Source of the DNA: Limnovirga soli
GTDB lineage: Bacteria; Bacteroidota; Bacteroidia; Chitinophagales; Chitinophagaceae
Assembly: GCF_013106755.1 (NCBI RefSeq)
Contig: NZ_WHPF01000001.1
Span: 1 to 64,000, forward strand
DNA length: 64,000 bases
Reading direction: 5' to 3'
Shown: piece after piece, positions 1-6,901 of the stretch
Layout of the letters: each line of letters starts with the position of its first letter
How positions within the stretch are numbered: the first letter of the stretch is position 1
Program-made: the position numbers and the translations under genes
The notes under the pieces: model-generated
The model's database searches: none
Told to the model about the DNA's origin: nothing
Seen by the model: only the letters and a program-made list of their open reading frames with translations

Positions 1-33
1 TAAACTCTTTAATAACTCGTTTTGTTCTTTCAT
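1..33 (-). CDS. Possible start of a gene running off the left edge
   Basis: An ATG on the minus strand opens 11 codons (MKEQNELLKSL) that stay open to the window edge. The 21-bp repeats at 101-289 lie directly upstream of it. That arrangement would fit an istA-type transposase gene behind the multiple terminal repeats of an IS21-family element. Eleven codons are too few to identify a product, so this is only a pointer to what may lie to the left. Confidence 0.25.
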   Translation of the reverse strand, partial: MKEQNELLKSL

Positions 34-100
34 TTTATTATGCAAGTTTAGCACTTACACACTTATTTGCATAGTACCCCACACTTATTTGGATATTACC

Positions 101-289
101 GGCAATAGTGCCCATCCAGATGGCAATAGTGTCCGTCCACATGGCAATAGTGTCCATCCATATGGCAATAGTGCCCATCCACATGGCAATAGTGTCCATC
201 CACATGGCAATAGTGTCCGTCCAAATGGTAATAGTGTCTGTCCAGATGGAAATAGTGTCCGTTTACATGGCAAACCTGTCCGTTTAGAT
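101..289. repeat. Nine tandem 21-bp repeats
   Basis: Units start at 101, 122, 143, 164, 185, 206, 227, 248 and 269 with an exact 21-bp period and the theme GGCAATAGTGTCCATCCACAT. The fifth to seventh units are the most regular and the last two are degenerate. Because 21 is a multiple of 3, several frames are open across it and read as heptapeptide repeats such as GNSVHPH, but nothing suggests a real protein. Multiple internal copies of a ~20-bp repeat are characteristic of the ends of IS21-family elements, so this may be one IS end; a simple minisatellite is the alternative. Confidence 0.8.
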
Positions 290-350
290 GTTTTTTGGCC
301 CTTTTGCGTCCCAAAACGGGTATTATCACGAATTTTCAAATAACTGTGGA

Positions 351-546
351 AGCAATTAAAAGAGTTTGATGGCTGTTTTGATAATACAAGGAGACAGTTA
401 GCAAGGCTAAGACAATTATTGAATGGAATGGTAAAAATAGACGCACCATCTATTTGAAAAAATGCACCATACAAGCATTGAATATCAACGCCATAATTTT
501 TTGGGTGCTGCGATTTAGTTCGTCTATTTTTGAGTTACCTGCCATT
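351..546 (+). repeat. Long intergenic repeat, copy A (second copy at 2407-2583)
   Basis: The stretch from about 361 to 480 is closely similar to 2418-2516. Both contain a run reading CAGTTAGCAA, then GACAATT, then AATGGAATGGTAAAAA, then ATAGACGC. Both continue into the shared promoter block. A frame in both copies translates to a similar peptide ending in IFE, so the repeat may be the decayed 3' end of a gene copied with each insertion. Confidence 0.6.
500..532 (+). promoter_or_regulatory. Promoter module, copy A
   Basis: TTTG at 500-503, 21 bp, then TATTTTTG at 525-532 fits the Bacteroidota primary sigma consensus (-33 TTTG, -7 TAnnTTTG). The predicted transcription start lies about 8 bases before the ATG at 547. 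The same ~55-bp block, including the phrase TTTAGTTCG, recurs before three other genes (2536-2567, 3830-3861, 5317-5348). Confidence 0.65.
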
Positions 547-1152
547 ATGAAAAAACAGCTTATAATACTAATTATCTACTTAGGAATTCTAATGTCGACA
601 ACATTTGTTGACATACCTTATTCGAATTCCATTGTAATTGTTTTGACAGTATTGTTTTTCGGATATTTGATCTACGAATTCAATAATATTGCAAATACTA
701 AAATTGAAGGCGACCTTATCCTCAGAAGACAAACAAAAATGGTTCGACCACTTTTTATTCTCTTGGCACTTATTCCATCTGTCAGCTATTTTATCAATAA
801 TAGAATTAATTTCCTTCAAATACTATTATTCTGGTCAGTTGTTATATTTGACATTGTTATAAGCATTTTTACAAAGAGACTGAAACCAATTGGAATGGTT
901 ATTAAGGAAAAGAAGCTCATATTGAATGACTTTAGAAATACAAACAGGAATTTAAGTCAATTAAAAAGCATGAAATTGAACGGGTTGACGGATGAAATAG
1001 AAATGACCTTTGTGAATGAAAAACGACTGTATATCAATCGCAGTGAATATTTGGCTATAGACATTGAAAGTTTAATTTCAATTTGTATTGACGCAAGCCA
1101 AGAACAATTATCAATTTCAGACAACTTGAAAAATGGGAATAACGGCAGGTAA
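547..1152 (+). CDS. Hypothetical membrane protein, 201 aa
   Basis: Not recognised. The protein starts MKKQLIILIIYLG and has about four hydrophobic segments in the first 120 residues: two near the N-terminus, then two separated by a short loop containing NNRINF. A soluble C-terminal part of about 80 residues follows, with alternating hydrophobic positions. The layout, membrane anchor plus small beta-rich tail, resembles bacterial PH-like membrane proteins, but that is only a guess. The reading frame is open upstream to 454, but the ATG at 547 is preferred because the promoter -7 box at 525-532 lies between. The stop codon overlaps the first bases of the attC-like palindrome at 1152-1276. Confidence 0.7.
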   Translation: MKKQLIILIIYLGILMSTTFVDIPYSNSIVIVLTVLFFGYLIYEFNNIANTKIEGDLILRRQTKMVRPLFILLALIPSVSYFINNRINFLQILLFWSVVIFDIVISIFTKRLKPIGMVIKEKKLILNDFRNTNRNLSQLKSMKLNGLTDEIEMTFVNEKRLYINRSEYLAIDIESLISICIDASQEQLSISDNLKNGNNGR

Positions 1153-1276
1153 CAGGCGTTTGGCAAAAAAGCGGGTTCAGTGGTTAATTGAACATCCTGC
1201 TTCGTATCAAATTTTGTGCTGGGTTGAAAGTTTAGTGCTTCTAAATCCGCTTCTTCGCCAAGCGCCAAAACGCTGT
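1152..1276. repeat. attC-like imperfect palindrome
   Basis: The left arm at 1155-1174 (GGCGTTTGGC then AAAAAAGCGG) pairs with the right arm at 1247-1266 (CCGCTTCTTC then GCCAAGCGCC) with only a few mismatches, around an asymmetric ~70-base centre. The element begins at the stop codon of the upstream gene (taAC), as integron attC sites do, and its length of about 125 bp is within the attC range. A clear GTTRRRY box at the right end is missing, so it is attC-like rather than a proven attC. No integrase gene is in the window. Confidence 0.45.
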
Positions 1277-1321
1277 GCGTCACTTTAAACTAACATCTTC
1301 AGTAATTCAAAGCAACCTGGT

Positions 1322-1669
1322 TTGAGAATTCAAATTAACATATTTCACTTCATCTTGACAGTTCTCATTGTAATTACATGTGGACTAATTTCTATAAGCT
1401 ATGGTTGGATTTCGTTCGCAACTTTCACAGAGAGACCAGGTTTAAACGGAGACTTGTATTACTATTATCGCACAGACAGAATAGTTTTTGGTTTTTACAA
1501 ACTACTTATTGCGGCAGGTGCATTGTTAACAATCATCAGACTATCTTACTTCGTTTATAAAGGCAACAGACCAAAAGTGACAAAAACATTCATTCACTTT
1601 GCCATTTTACTAGCCGTGCTTATTCTTTGTGAAATTTATTTGAGTACCCGTTTTGTCGGTAAAGGTTAA
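1322..1669 (+). CDS. Small hypothetical membrane protein, 115 aa
   Basis: Not recognised. There are three hydrophobic segments: residues ~8-30 (ILTVLIVITCGLISI), ~58-75 and ~88-108. The only plausible start in frame is TTG at 1322; there is no in-frame ATG upstream of the first membrane segment. The gene lies 46 bp after the attC-like palindrome and 9 bp before the next gene, so it is probably co-transcribed with it. It could be a displaced cassette gene; nothing indicates a function. Confidence 0.5.
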   Translation: MRIQINIFHFILTVLIVITCGLISISYGWISFATFTERPGLNGDLYYYYRTDRIVFGFYKLLIAAGALLTIIRLSYFVYKGNRPKVTKTFIHFAILLAVLILCEIYLSTRFVGKG

Positions 1670-1678
1670 ACGCATGAA

Positions 1679-2377
1679 ATGAAAATAGCTGCTGCATTTG
1701 TACTTTTTTTTATTGCTTTCATGTGCTTCCGCATACTTGCGCCAGAATGGGGGCTTAGTTGTGAACTTGAAAATGAAAAAAAAGTAATAGTCGAAGAGCA
1801 GCCGCAAACAAAATCATTAAATGCTGATTCGCTATCTGATATGTTAATATTTAAAGATATAAAGGGCTTGTATGCTGAGGTTAAAGTAACTGCACAATCC
1901 ATAGATTCAATTTTCGCTACAATTATCATAATTAATAATTCAACATCTGATATTACTATATATAAGCCAGTATTTCCATATAAAAATTTGGTTGAGAATT
2001 ATTTTGATTTTATGGATTCCAATTTTCATCATTTGAATTTCTATGTTGATTCGGATAGTCAGCAAAAATATTACAGTCAAAAAAATTCACCTCCTGCTGT
2101 TATCCCTAATTTTAAAATCAAAGAAAATTTCATTATTTTAAAAGCTAATGAACAATTGAATTTTAAGCTGAATATTTCAGAGAATTATGATTTCAAAACT
2201 TTCATTGAAAAAGGTACAAAAACCTTTAATTATCATTTTTTTATTCATACTCCTTTAATTGAAAACAATGTTCATGCGTGGGAACTAGATCCATTTAGAA
2301 AAGTATACAGACCGGTATATTTGACTATTGGAGCCACGGATTCAATACAGAAAATAATTACTATTCCAGATAAATAG
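1679..2377 (+). CDS. Hypothetical exported protein, 232 aa
   Basis: Not recognised. The N-terminus (MKIAAAFVLFFIAFMCFRIL) is a signal peptide or signal anchor. The mature part is rich in Ile, Asn and Phe, with alternating beta-strand patterns and a proline-containing segment near the middle. The ATG at 1679 is used; an overlapping ATG at 1674 hits a stop at once. A curious detail is that the 20-base phrase GCATACTTGCGCCAGAATGG inside the coding region (about 1732-1751) recurs just after the stop codon at about 2399-2418, which suggests that the repeat following this gene was copied from its own 5' region or the reverse. Confidence 0.6.
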   Translation: MKIAAAFVLFFIAFMCFRILAPEWGLSCELENEKKVIVEEQPQTKSLNADSLSDMLIFKDIKGLYAEVKVTAQSIDSIFATIIIINNSTSDITIYKPVFPYKNLVENYFDFMDSNFHHLNFYVDSDSQQKYYSQKNSPPAVIPNFKIKENFIILKANEQLNFKLNISENYDFKTFIEKGTKTFNYHFFIHTPLIENNVHAWELDPFRKVYRPVYLTIGATDSIQKIITIPDK

Positions 2378-2406
2378 CTATACACCCATAATAGTTCGCA
2401 TACTTG

Positions 2407-2583
2407 CGCCAGAATGGGAATTTGACTGTTTTTTGATAGTACGAGGGAACAGTTAGCAATGCGAAGACAATTGTTAAATGGAATGGTAAAAAATAGACGC
2501 GCCATACAAGGATTGAATATCAATTCCATAATTTATTGGGTGCTGCTATTTAGTTCGGTTATTTTTGAGATGGCGGTAATTTT
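2407..2583 (+). repeat. Long intergenic repeat, copy B
   Basis: Second copy of the repeat at 351-546. It shares the AACAGTTAGCAA and AATGGAATGGTAAAAA phrases and ends in the promoter module. One frame stays open through the copy and gives a peptide containing RRQLLNGMVKN and FSSVIFE. Confidence 0.6.
2536..2567 (+). promoter_or_regulatory. Promoter module, copy B
   Basis: TTG at 2536-2538, 21 bp, then TATTTTTG at 2560-2567, with the ATG of the WG-repeat gene 16 bp further on. It matches the -33/-7 pattern of Bacteroidota. Confidence 0.6.
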
Positions 2584-3558
2584 ATGGAATACTTCAATCA
2601 AAATTTATTTCACGTAATCAAGAACGGAAAATCAGGGTTTATTAACAATAAAGGTGATGTTGTTATAGACTTTGAATTTGACGGTGCATCTTCCTTTTCC
2701 GAGGGGCTTGCAAGAATATTCGTAGAAGAAAAAGTGGGATTTATAGATACAAAAGGAAACATAGTTATTGAACCCAAGTTTGATAGTGCTTTAGGATTTT
2801 CGGAAGGCCTTTCAGTAGTTACTATTGGTGACAATCAGGGATACATAGATACAAAAGGAAACATAGCAGTAAAACCATCCTTTTATCAGGCTAATAACTT
2901 CGAAAATGGGATAGCTCTTATTAGGGAAGACATCATATCAGAGAGCAGTTTTATTGATAGGCAAGGCAACATAATTCTAAGTGGAAAAAATTTCGCAGTT
3001 TCAAAATATAGCGACGGCCTAATAAATTGTTCTGAAAATGGTAATTGGGGCCACATTAGTTTAGAAGGTAATTTTGTTATTCCTGCAATATACAAATACA
3101 CCAGGGAGTTTTCTGAAGGCAAAGCAGCGGTGTCACCGAAAAAGGACATTACCGGAAAGCCAAACAAAAAGAATTTATACGGGTTCATAAACAAACAAAA
3201 TGAAATGATAATCCCGCCAACTTTGCAAGGTTCGGACATTTTTTTTTCAGAAGGCTTGTGTGCGGTTTGGAACAATGGTTATGGATATATAGACGACATC
3301 GGAAATCTGATCATTCCTTATGACTTTGAATTAGGAGAACATTTTAATGAAGGGCTTGCTGTTTTTAAGCCTAAAGGGAAAAACAAAAAATATGGTTACA
3401 TAGATAAGGCTGGACACATTATAGTGGAACCAATATTTACTAGTGCAGACGACTTTGAAAATGGATTTGCGTCTGTGGTAACTGGCGAAAATTACAATCA
3501 ATACAAATATGGTATTATTGACAAAAAAGGGAACTACATATGGGAGCCGACAAGATAA
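2584..3558 (+). CDS. WG-repeat protein, 324 aa
   Basis: Built almost entirely of WG (KWG) beta repeats of about 35-45 residues. Each contains a pattern like G(F/Y)I(D/N)xxGxxVIxPxF followed by FSEGLA or a variant (FSEGLARI, FSEGLSVV, FSEGLCAV, FNEGLAVF, FENGFASV). About eight repeats can be counted. There is no signal peptide, so it is probably cytoplasmic. WG-repeat proteins are common in Bacteroidota and Leptospira; their role is not established, though a protein-binding scaffold is usual for such repeats. It is driven by promoter copy B and lies in the accessory array. Confidence 0.85.
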   Translation: MEYFNQNLFHVIKNGKSGFINNKGDVVIDFEFDGASSFSEGLARIFVEEKVGFIDTKGNIVIEPKFDSALGFSEGLSVVTIGDNQGYIDTKGNIAVKPSFYQANNFENGIALIREDIISESSFIDRQGNIILSGKNFAVSKYSDGLINCSENGNWGHISLEGNFVIPAIYKYTREFSEGKAAVSPKKDITGKPNKKNLYGFINKQNEMIIPPTLQGSDIFFSEGLCAVWNNGYGYIDDIGNLIIPYDFELGEHFNEGLAVFKPKGKNKKYGYIDKAGHIIVEPIFTSADDFENGFASVVTGENYNQYKYGIIDKKGNYIWEPTR

Positions 3559-3559
3559 A

Positions 3560-3627
3560 AACCACCGCCAGTCGAGTAAGCAAGGGGGATTTCGCCCCCT
3601 GCTCCTCACAGAACCGTACGTGTAAGT
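3560..3627 (-). repeat. Group II intron-like remnant, copy 1
   Basis: Read on the minus strand this contains ACGTACGGTTCTGTGAGGAG, a hairpin of a G run and a C run around GAAAT, then TTGCTTACTCGAC. This succession resembles the conserved segment flanking the reverse-transcriptase reading frame in bacterial group II introns. No reverse-transcriptase gene is present. A second copy lies at 5052-5113. Confidence 0.4.
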
Positions 3628-3693
3628 TATGGATATAATGTATTACAACATCGAGAAACAATTTCCCTCCTTAAAAGCTGCCTGGCATTCCCC

Positions 3694-3750
3694 ACTGCAA
3701 AAGTGTGCGACGCAAGGGAAGTTTAATAGTTATTTTTTTGCCGCGCCAAT
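3694..3750 (+). repeat. GTGCGACGCAAG element, copy 1 (plus)
   Basis: Core AAGTGTGCGACGCAAG at 3701-3716. Its left part is slightly altered (GCAAAAG instead of GTACAAG) and its right end reads TTGCCGCGCC. It lies between the WG-repeat gene and the next gene and shares extended flanks with copy 2 (AAAAGCTGC upstream, GTTTAATAGTTATT downstream). Confidence 0.75.
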
Positions 3751-3829
3751 ATTTTAATAATAAAATTAGATGCCCCGTATTTTTAAAAAAAACCTCTATT
3801 TAAGTATTTAATATCAACAATAGACTTTT

Positions 3830-3861
3830 TTTGGTATGGCTATTTAGTTCGTTTATTTTTG
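3830..3861 (+). promoter_or_regulatory. Promoter module, copy C
   Basis: TTTG at 3830-3833, 20 bp, then TATTTTTG at 3854-3861. The next ATG in frame with a signal peptide is at 3894. Nearly identical over ~55 bp to copy D. Confidence 0.65.
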
Positions 3862-3893
3862 AGTTAGCGGCAACTCTATTTGAACACCCGAAT

Positions 3894-5057
3894 ATGAATA
3901 AAATAATTTTACTTTTCACAGGACTTTTTTTCTTTAGTAGTATATCATTTGGACAGAATTCAAATGACAAGATAATGTTTGTGATTGACTCTATTCCAGT
4001 TATAGAGGACCCCGAAGAAGGGAATGACATTTTGCAAACCGATGTTGCTGACATCACAGTAATAAAAAATAAAGACACATTAATGCTGTTAGGTTATGGG
4101 CAATTTGATGGAGTAACTTTTTTGTTTACAAAAGAATATCGCAATAGACCCGAAAGCATAAAACAAATTCCTTCCTCAAAACAAATGGAAAAGAAAAATG
4201 GAGCTTTTCTTTTTCGTAGCAATCTATACAGCGGACAATTTATTGACTATTACTATAGTGGTAGAAAACAAGGAGAAGGTACATTTCTCAATGGCAAGCT
4301 AAATGGACATCGCAAAATGTACTATCAGAATGGGAAATTAGCAATGGAGAGAGATTACAAAGACGGAATTGAAAATGGTTTTGAAAATGAATATTATGAA
4401 GATGGTTCATTGAAACAAAAAGGAGAATTTGTAAATGGAAAAGAAGAAGGAATTTGGGAATCATTTTATCCTAATGGGCAAGTCAAATTACGGAGCAAAT
4501 ACAAATCAGGTGAAGTTTTTGACACTGCCACAAAGTATTATTCTACGGGAAAAATAAAAGAAACTGTTTTTATCAAAAATGGGAAAGTAATTCCTGACCC
4601 AAGTCTTGTGAAAATAAATCAGTTAATGACCAATAGTAACGAAAGTAATAAAGTAGGAGACACAAAAGCAGCAATAAAATATTGTTCCAGAGTTATTGAG
4701 TTAGACAGCACATATGCTGCAGCTTATTTTTCAAGAGGAACTATAAAATTGAATGATTTTCAATTTGACGAAGCCATTGCAGATTTTGACAAAGCATTAA
4801 AGTTTGAGCCGTTAATGGAATTTGCATTAGCTAATAGAGCATTTGCCCGAATAAGAAAATATCAGTTTGCAAGCAGTAGAACATTGTCTAAAAATAGCGA
4901 GGTTACAGTTTTAGCATCAAAGGATAAAGTGCCAATTCCGCAAGACGAACAAGAAAAAATTTGTAATGACTTGCAAAAGGCAGTGTTCTTAGGTGACAAA
5001 TCAAAAATGATAACAGAGGCTTTATCTGACTACTGCCAGACAAAGAGCAGCCGCTAG
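3894..5057 (+). CDS. Exported MORN/YwqK-repeat and TPR protein, 387 aa
   Basis: The start at 3894 gives a good signal peptide (MNKIILLFTGLFFFSSISFG) with Gln at +1. Residues ~110-230 hold MORN_2/YwqK-type repeats (GKLNGHRKMYYQNGKL, YEDGSLKQKGEFVNGKEEG, YPNGQVKLRSKYKSG). Residues ~250-320 form TPR-like helices (YAAAYFSRGTIKLNDFQFDE, IADFDKALKFEP). The frame also reads upstream through the promoter block to 3831, but that extension would lie before the transcription start. The domain mix is common in Bacteroidota lipoproteins and periplasmic proteins of unknown role. The MORN_2 family has been called antitoxin-like, but no toxin partner is visible here. Confidence 0.75.
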   Translation: MNKIILLFTGLFFFSSISFGQNSNDKIMFVIDSIPVIEDPEEGNDILQTDVADITVIKNKDTLMLLGYGQFDGVTFLFTKEYRNRPESIKQIPSSKQMEKKNGAFLFRSNLYSGQFIDYYYSGRKQGEGTFLNGKLNGHRKMYYQNGKLAMERDYKDGIENGFENEYYEDGSLKQKGEFVNGKEEGIWESFYPNGQVKLRSKYKSGEVFDTATKYYSTGKIKETVFIKNGKVIPDPSLVKINQLMTNSNESNKVGDTKAAIKYCSRVIELDSTYAAAYFSRGTIKLNDFQFDEAIADFDKALKFEPLMEFALANRAFARIRKYQFASSRTLSKNSEVTVLASKDKVPIPQDEQEKICNDLQKAVFLGDKSKMITEALSDYCQTKSSR

Positions 5058-5113
5058 TTGAGTAAGCAAGGAGGATTTCGCCCCGCAGCTCCTCACAGAA
5101 CCGTACGTTTAAC
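5052..5113 (-). repeat. Group II intron-like remnant, copy 2
   Basis: Second copy of the 3560-3627 segment (GAGTAAGCAAGG then GGATTTCGCCCC then CTCCTCACAGAACCGTACGT on the plus strand). It begins at the stop codon of the upstream gene. Similarity with copy 1 continues rightwards through TATAATGTATTACAACAT into GTGCGACGCAAG copy 2. Confidence 0.4.
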
Positions 5114-5182
5114 ATAAGGATATAATGTATTACAACATAGAAAAACAATTTCCTTCCTTAAAAGCTGCATAGCATTCCCACT

Positions 5183-5234
5183 GTACAAGTGTGCGACGCA
5201 AGTGAAGTTTAATAGTTATTATTTAGTCTGGCCA
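5183..5234 (+). repeat. GTGCGACGCAAG element, copy 2 (plus)
   Basis: GTACAAGTGTGCGACGCAAG at 5183-5202, followed by TGAAGTTTAATAG and ending in CTGGCCAAT. It sits between the MORN/TPR gene and the DUF2695 gene. Confidence 0.8.
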
Positions 5235-5316
5235 ATATTTGAATGGGAAAAACATAGAATGCCCTCTATTTAAAAAAGTGCACCATTAAATCATGAAATA
5301 TCAACAAGAGACTTTT

Positions 5317-5348
5317 TTTGGTATGGCTATTTAGTTCGTCTATTTTTG
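5317..5348 (+). promoter_or_regulatory. Promoter module, copy D
   Basis: TTTG at 5317-5320, 20 bp, then TATTTTTG at 5341-5348. The ATG of the DUF2695 gene is at 5388, giving a leader of about 32 bases. Confidence 0.65.
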
Positions 5349-5387
5349 AGTTGAATGCAAGCTTAATTGAACATCTCAATACTTAAC

Positions 5388-5699
5388 ATGCCTAATAAAA
5401 GCGAAAAAGAAAGACGTAAGCAAATTACTAATGATCTTCGTAAAAAAGCAAGAGAAGAGTTTGAAGCAAGTTTGCCCATTAGCCGTGAATTATTTCAAAA
5501 TTTATTCGATCACTTAGACAAAGAACTAATTGACAATAGTTGCGATCATACATTAAAATTGACAAGTCTTTTTTTGGAATCCAAAAGAGTCGAGAATATC
5601 AATAATGTAAAGGAATGGTTGAGGCAAAATAGCGGATATTGTGATTGCGAAGTTCTTGCTAACGTTGAAGAAAAGTTTGGTGAAAATCCCATCTTATAA
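5388..5699 (+). CDS. DUF2695 family protein, 103 aa
   Basis: Recognised by the family's C-terminal signature: CDHTLKLTSLFLE around residue 50, then VKEWLRQNSGYCDCEVLANV near the end. The N-terminus is charged and helical (KSEKERRKQ). DUF2695 proteins are small and cytoplasmic and have no known function; the Cys and His residues could bind a metal. The frame extends to a TTG at 5367, but the ATG at 5388 is preferred. It is a single-gene unit behind promoter copy D. Confidence 0.8.
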   Translation: MPNKSEKERRKQITNDLRKKAREEFEASLPISRELFQNLFDHLDKELIDNSCDHTLKLTSLFLESKRVENINNVKEWLRQNSGYCDCEVLANVEEKFGENPIL

Positions 5700-5819
5700 A
5701 AAAATCAATCAGAATCGATGCTCAAGAAATTCGGCCCTAAAATCAAAATTCTCTAATAATCCAGCAGGCTTCGTATAAAAGTCTGTGTTGAAAATCGCCA
5801 CCTTAGTCCAGTCGAAAAA

Positions 5820-5835
5820 AGTAAGCAGCAATTAT
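5820..5835 (+). repeat. Left arm of a 16-bp inverted repeat around the next gene
   Basis: AGTAAGCAGCAATTAT here pairs with ATAACTGCTGCTTACT at 6691-6706 (15 of 16 match). The two arms enclose exactly one gene, with the left arm 13 bp before its ATG and the right arm overlapping or touching the stop codon. Confidence 0.7.
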
Positions 5836-5848
5836 AAACTCAACCAAC

Positions 5849-6694
5849 ATGCCTACATTAGTCCATCTTGCTGACGAAAGAGAATCCTCAAACATTAAAA
5901 CCAATGGAATAAAAATCGGGAAACGAATGAAAGGCGTTTTCTGTATGCCTGTAATGCAAAATTTCTATGTTTCCCATCAATGGTTGCGAGAATTAAAGCG
6001 TTTTGGAGGTAATACATTTGTCGGTGTTTATTTTAAGGTTGACAGTTCAGAAAAAGTATTTGCTGGAAAATTCAACGAACCACATAGGCATATCGAATTG
6101 GGTGAAGCCATCAAAGAAATATTATCCATAGAAGACCCATTGGGCTATGAATTAATTATTTGCAGGAAAATAGAGGCGAAGGAAATCCACAAGATAAGAA
6201 GTCTGCCCCAAACCATTGGATGGCGATATAAACCAGGTTCCAATGGAAAAAAGCCTTGCGGATGTGATTATTGCCAAAGTGGCAAAATAAAAGCAAAAAG
6301 TATTAGGGAAAAATATGAACCAAAGGAAAAGGATTTGCAATATGATGAAATCCTTTCCAAGCTACAAACTGAAAAAAATGAAAGTGATTTAGAGGTTTTA
6401 CTTTGGGCAATCCGAAAGAAGAAAAGGAGTGCCGACCCAATGGAACTTTTGTTTTTAATGGATATGAAATCAATTACCATTGACCGTGAGTTGGCAATAT
6501 CATTAAAAAAATTTAGGCATAAAAATACAAAGACAATATTGTTAAAGCTGCTTGATAAAAGTGACGACAATACTAGAGAATATGCGGCAGACAGTTTTTT
6601 GCAACTCTATGGACAAGAAGCGGAAAAAATGTTTATAGACACCAAAGACTTTGCAATTCAAACCGCACTGACAGATTGGAGAGCAAAACAATAA
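5849..6694 (+). CDS. Hypothetical protein with Cys cluster and HEAT-like tail, 281 aa
   Basis: Not firmly recognised. Residues 1-125 begin TLVHLADERESSNIKTNGI and contain GVFCMPVMQNFYVSHQWL. A His near the start followed by a helix and a Gly-Ile is reminiscent of the ADP-ribosyltransferase/KptA-like fold, but the catalytic set cannot be confirmed. A CGCDYC cluster follows at about residue 138, suggesting a bound metal. The last ~120 residues are helical pairs resembling HEAT repeats (TKTILLKLLDKSDDNTREYA, ADSFLQLYG). There is no signal peptide. The gene is precisely bracketed by the 16-bp inverted repeat (5820-5835 and 6691-6706), which suggests that it moved as a unit. Confidence 0.55.
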   Translation: MPTLVHLADERESSNIKTNGIKIGKRMKGVFCMPVMQNFYVSHQWLRELKRFGGNTFVGVYFKVDSSEKVFAGKFNEPHRHIELGEAIKEILSIEDPLGYELIICRKIEAKEIHKIRSLPQTIGWRYKPGSNGKKPCGCDYCQSGKIKAKSIREKYEPKEKDLQYDEILSKLQTEKNESDLEVLLWAIRKKKRSADPMELLFLMDMKSITIDRELAISLKKFRHKNTKTILLKLLDKSDDNTREYAADSFLQLYGQEAEKMFIDTKDFAIQTALTDWRAKQ

Positions 6695-6706
6695 CTGCTG
6701 CTTACT
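6691..6706 (-). repeat. Right arm of the 16-bp inverted repeat
   Basis: ATAACTGCTGCTTACT is the reverse complement of the arm at 5820-5835 with one mismatch. It includes the stop codon of the enclosed gene. Confidence 0.7.
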
Positions 6707-6830
6707 GTCTATTCCTGCAATAGCTAAACAAACATCTTCTTAAAATAGTCGTCAACCAAGCGTTTATTCCCCTTTGATTCATTACAAATAAAATAATTTA
6801 TTTCCCTAAAAACTGCCTAGTATTCCCCAC

Positions 6831-6883
6831 CGTACAAGTGTGCGACGCAAGTAAAGCCCAATAGTGTTGCTTTTGCCGGGCCC
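6831..6883 (+). repeat. GTGCGACGCAAG element, copy 3 (plus)
   Basis: A full-length example: GTACAAGTGTGCGACGCAAG, then TAAAGCCCAATAG, then TTTTGCCGGGCC. It lies at the 3' end of the first FG-GAP lipoprotein gene (minus strand) and pairs, facing inward, with the copy at 10225-10275. Confidence 0.9.
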
Positions 6884-6901
6884 AAACATTGGCTTTGGCT
6901 G

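Noticed and set aside
89-343. Heptapeptide-repeat protein (GNSVHPH) on the plus strand and two overlapping minus-strand frames
   Set aside because: All come from a 21-bp tandem repeat, which keeps several frames open by arithmetic; no start context or domain supports a protein.
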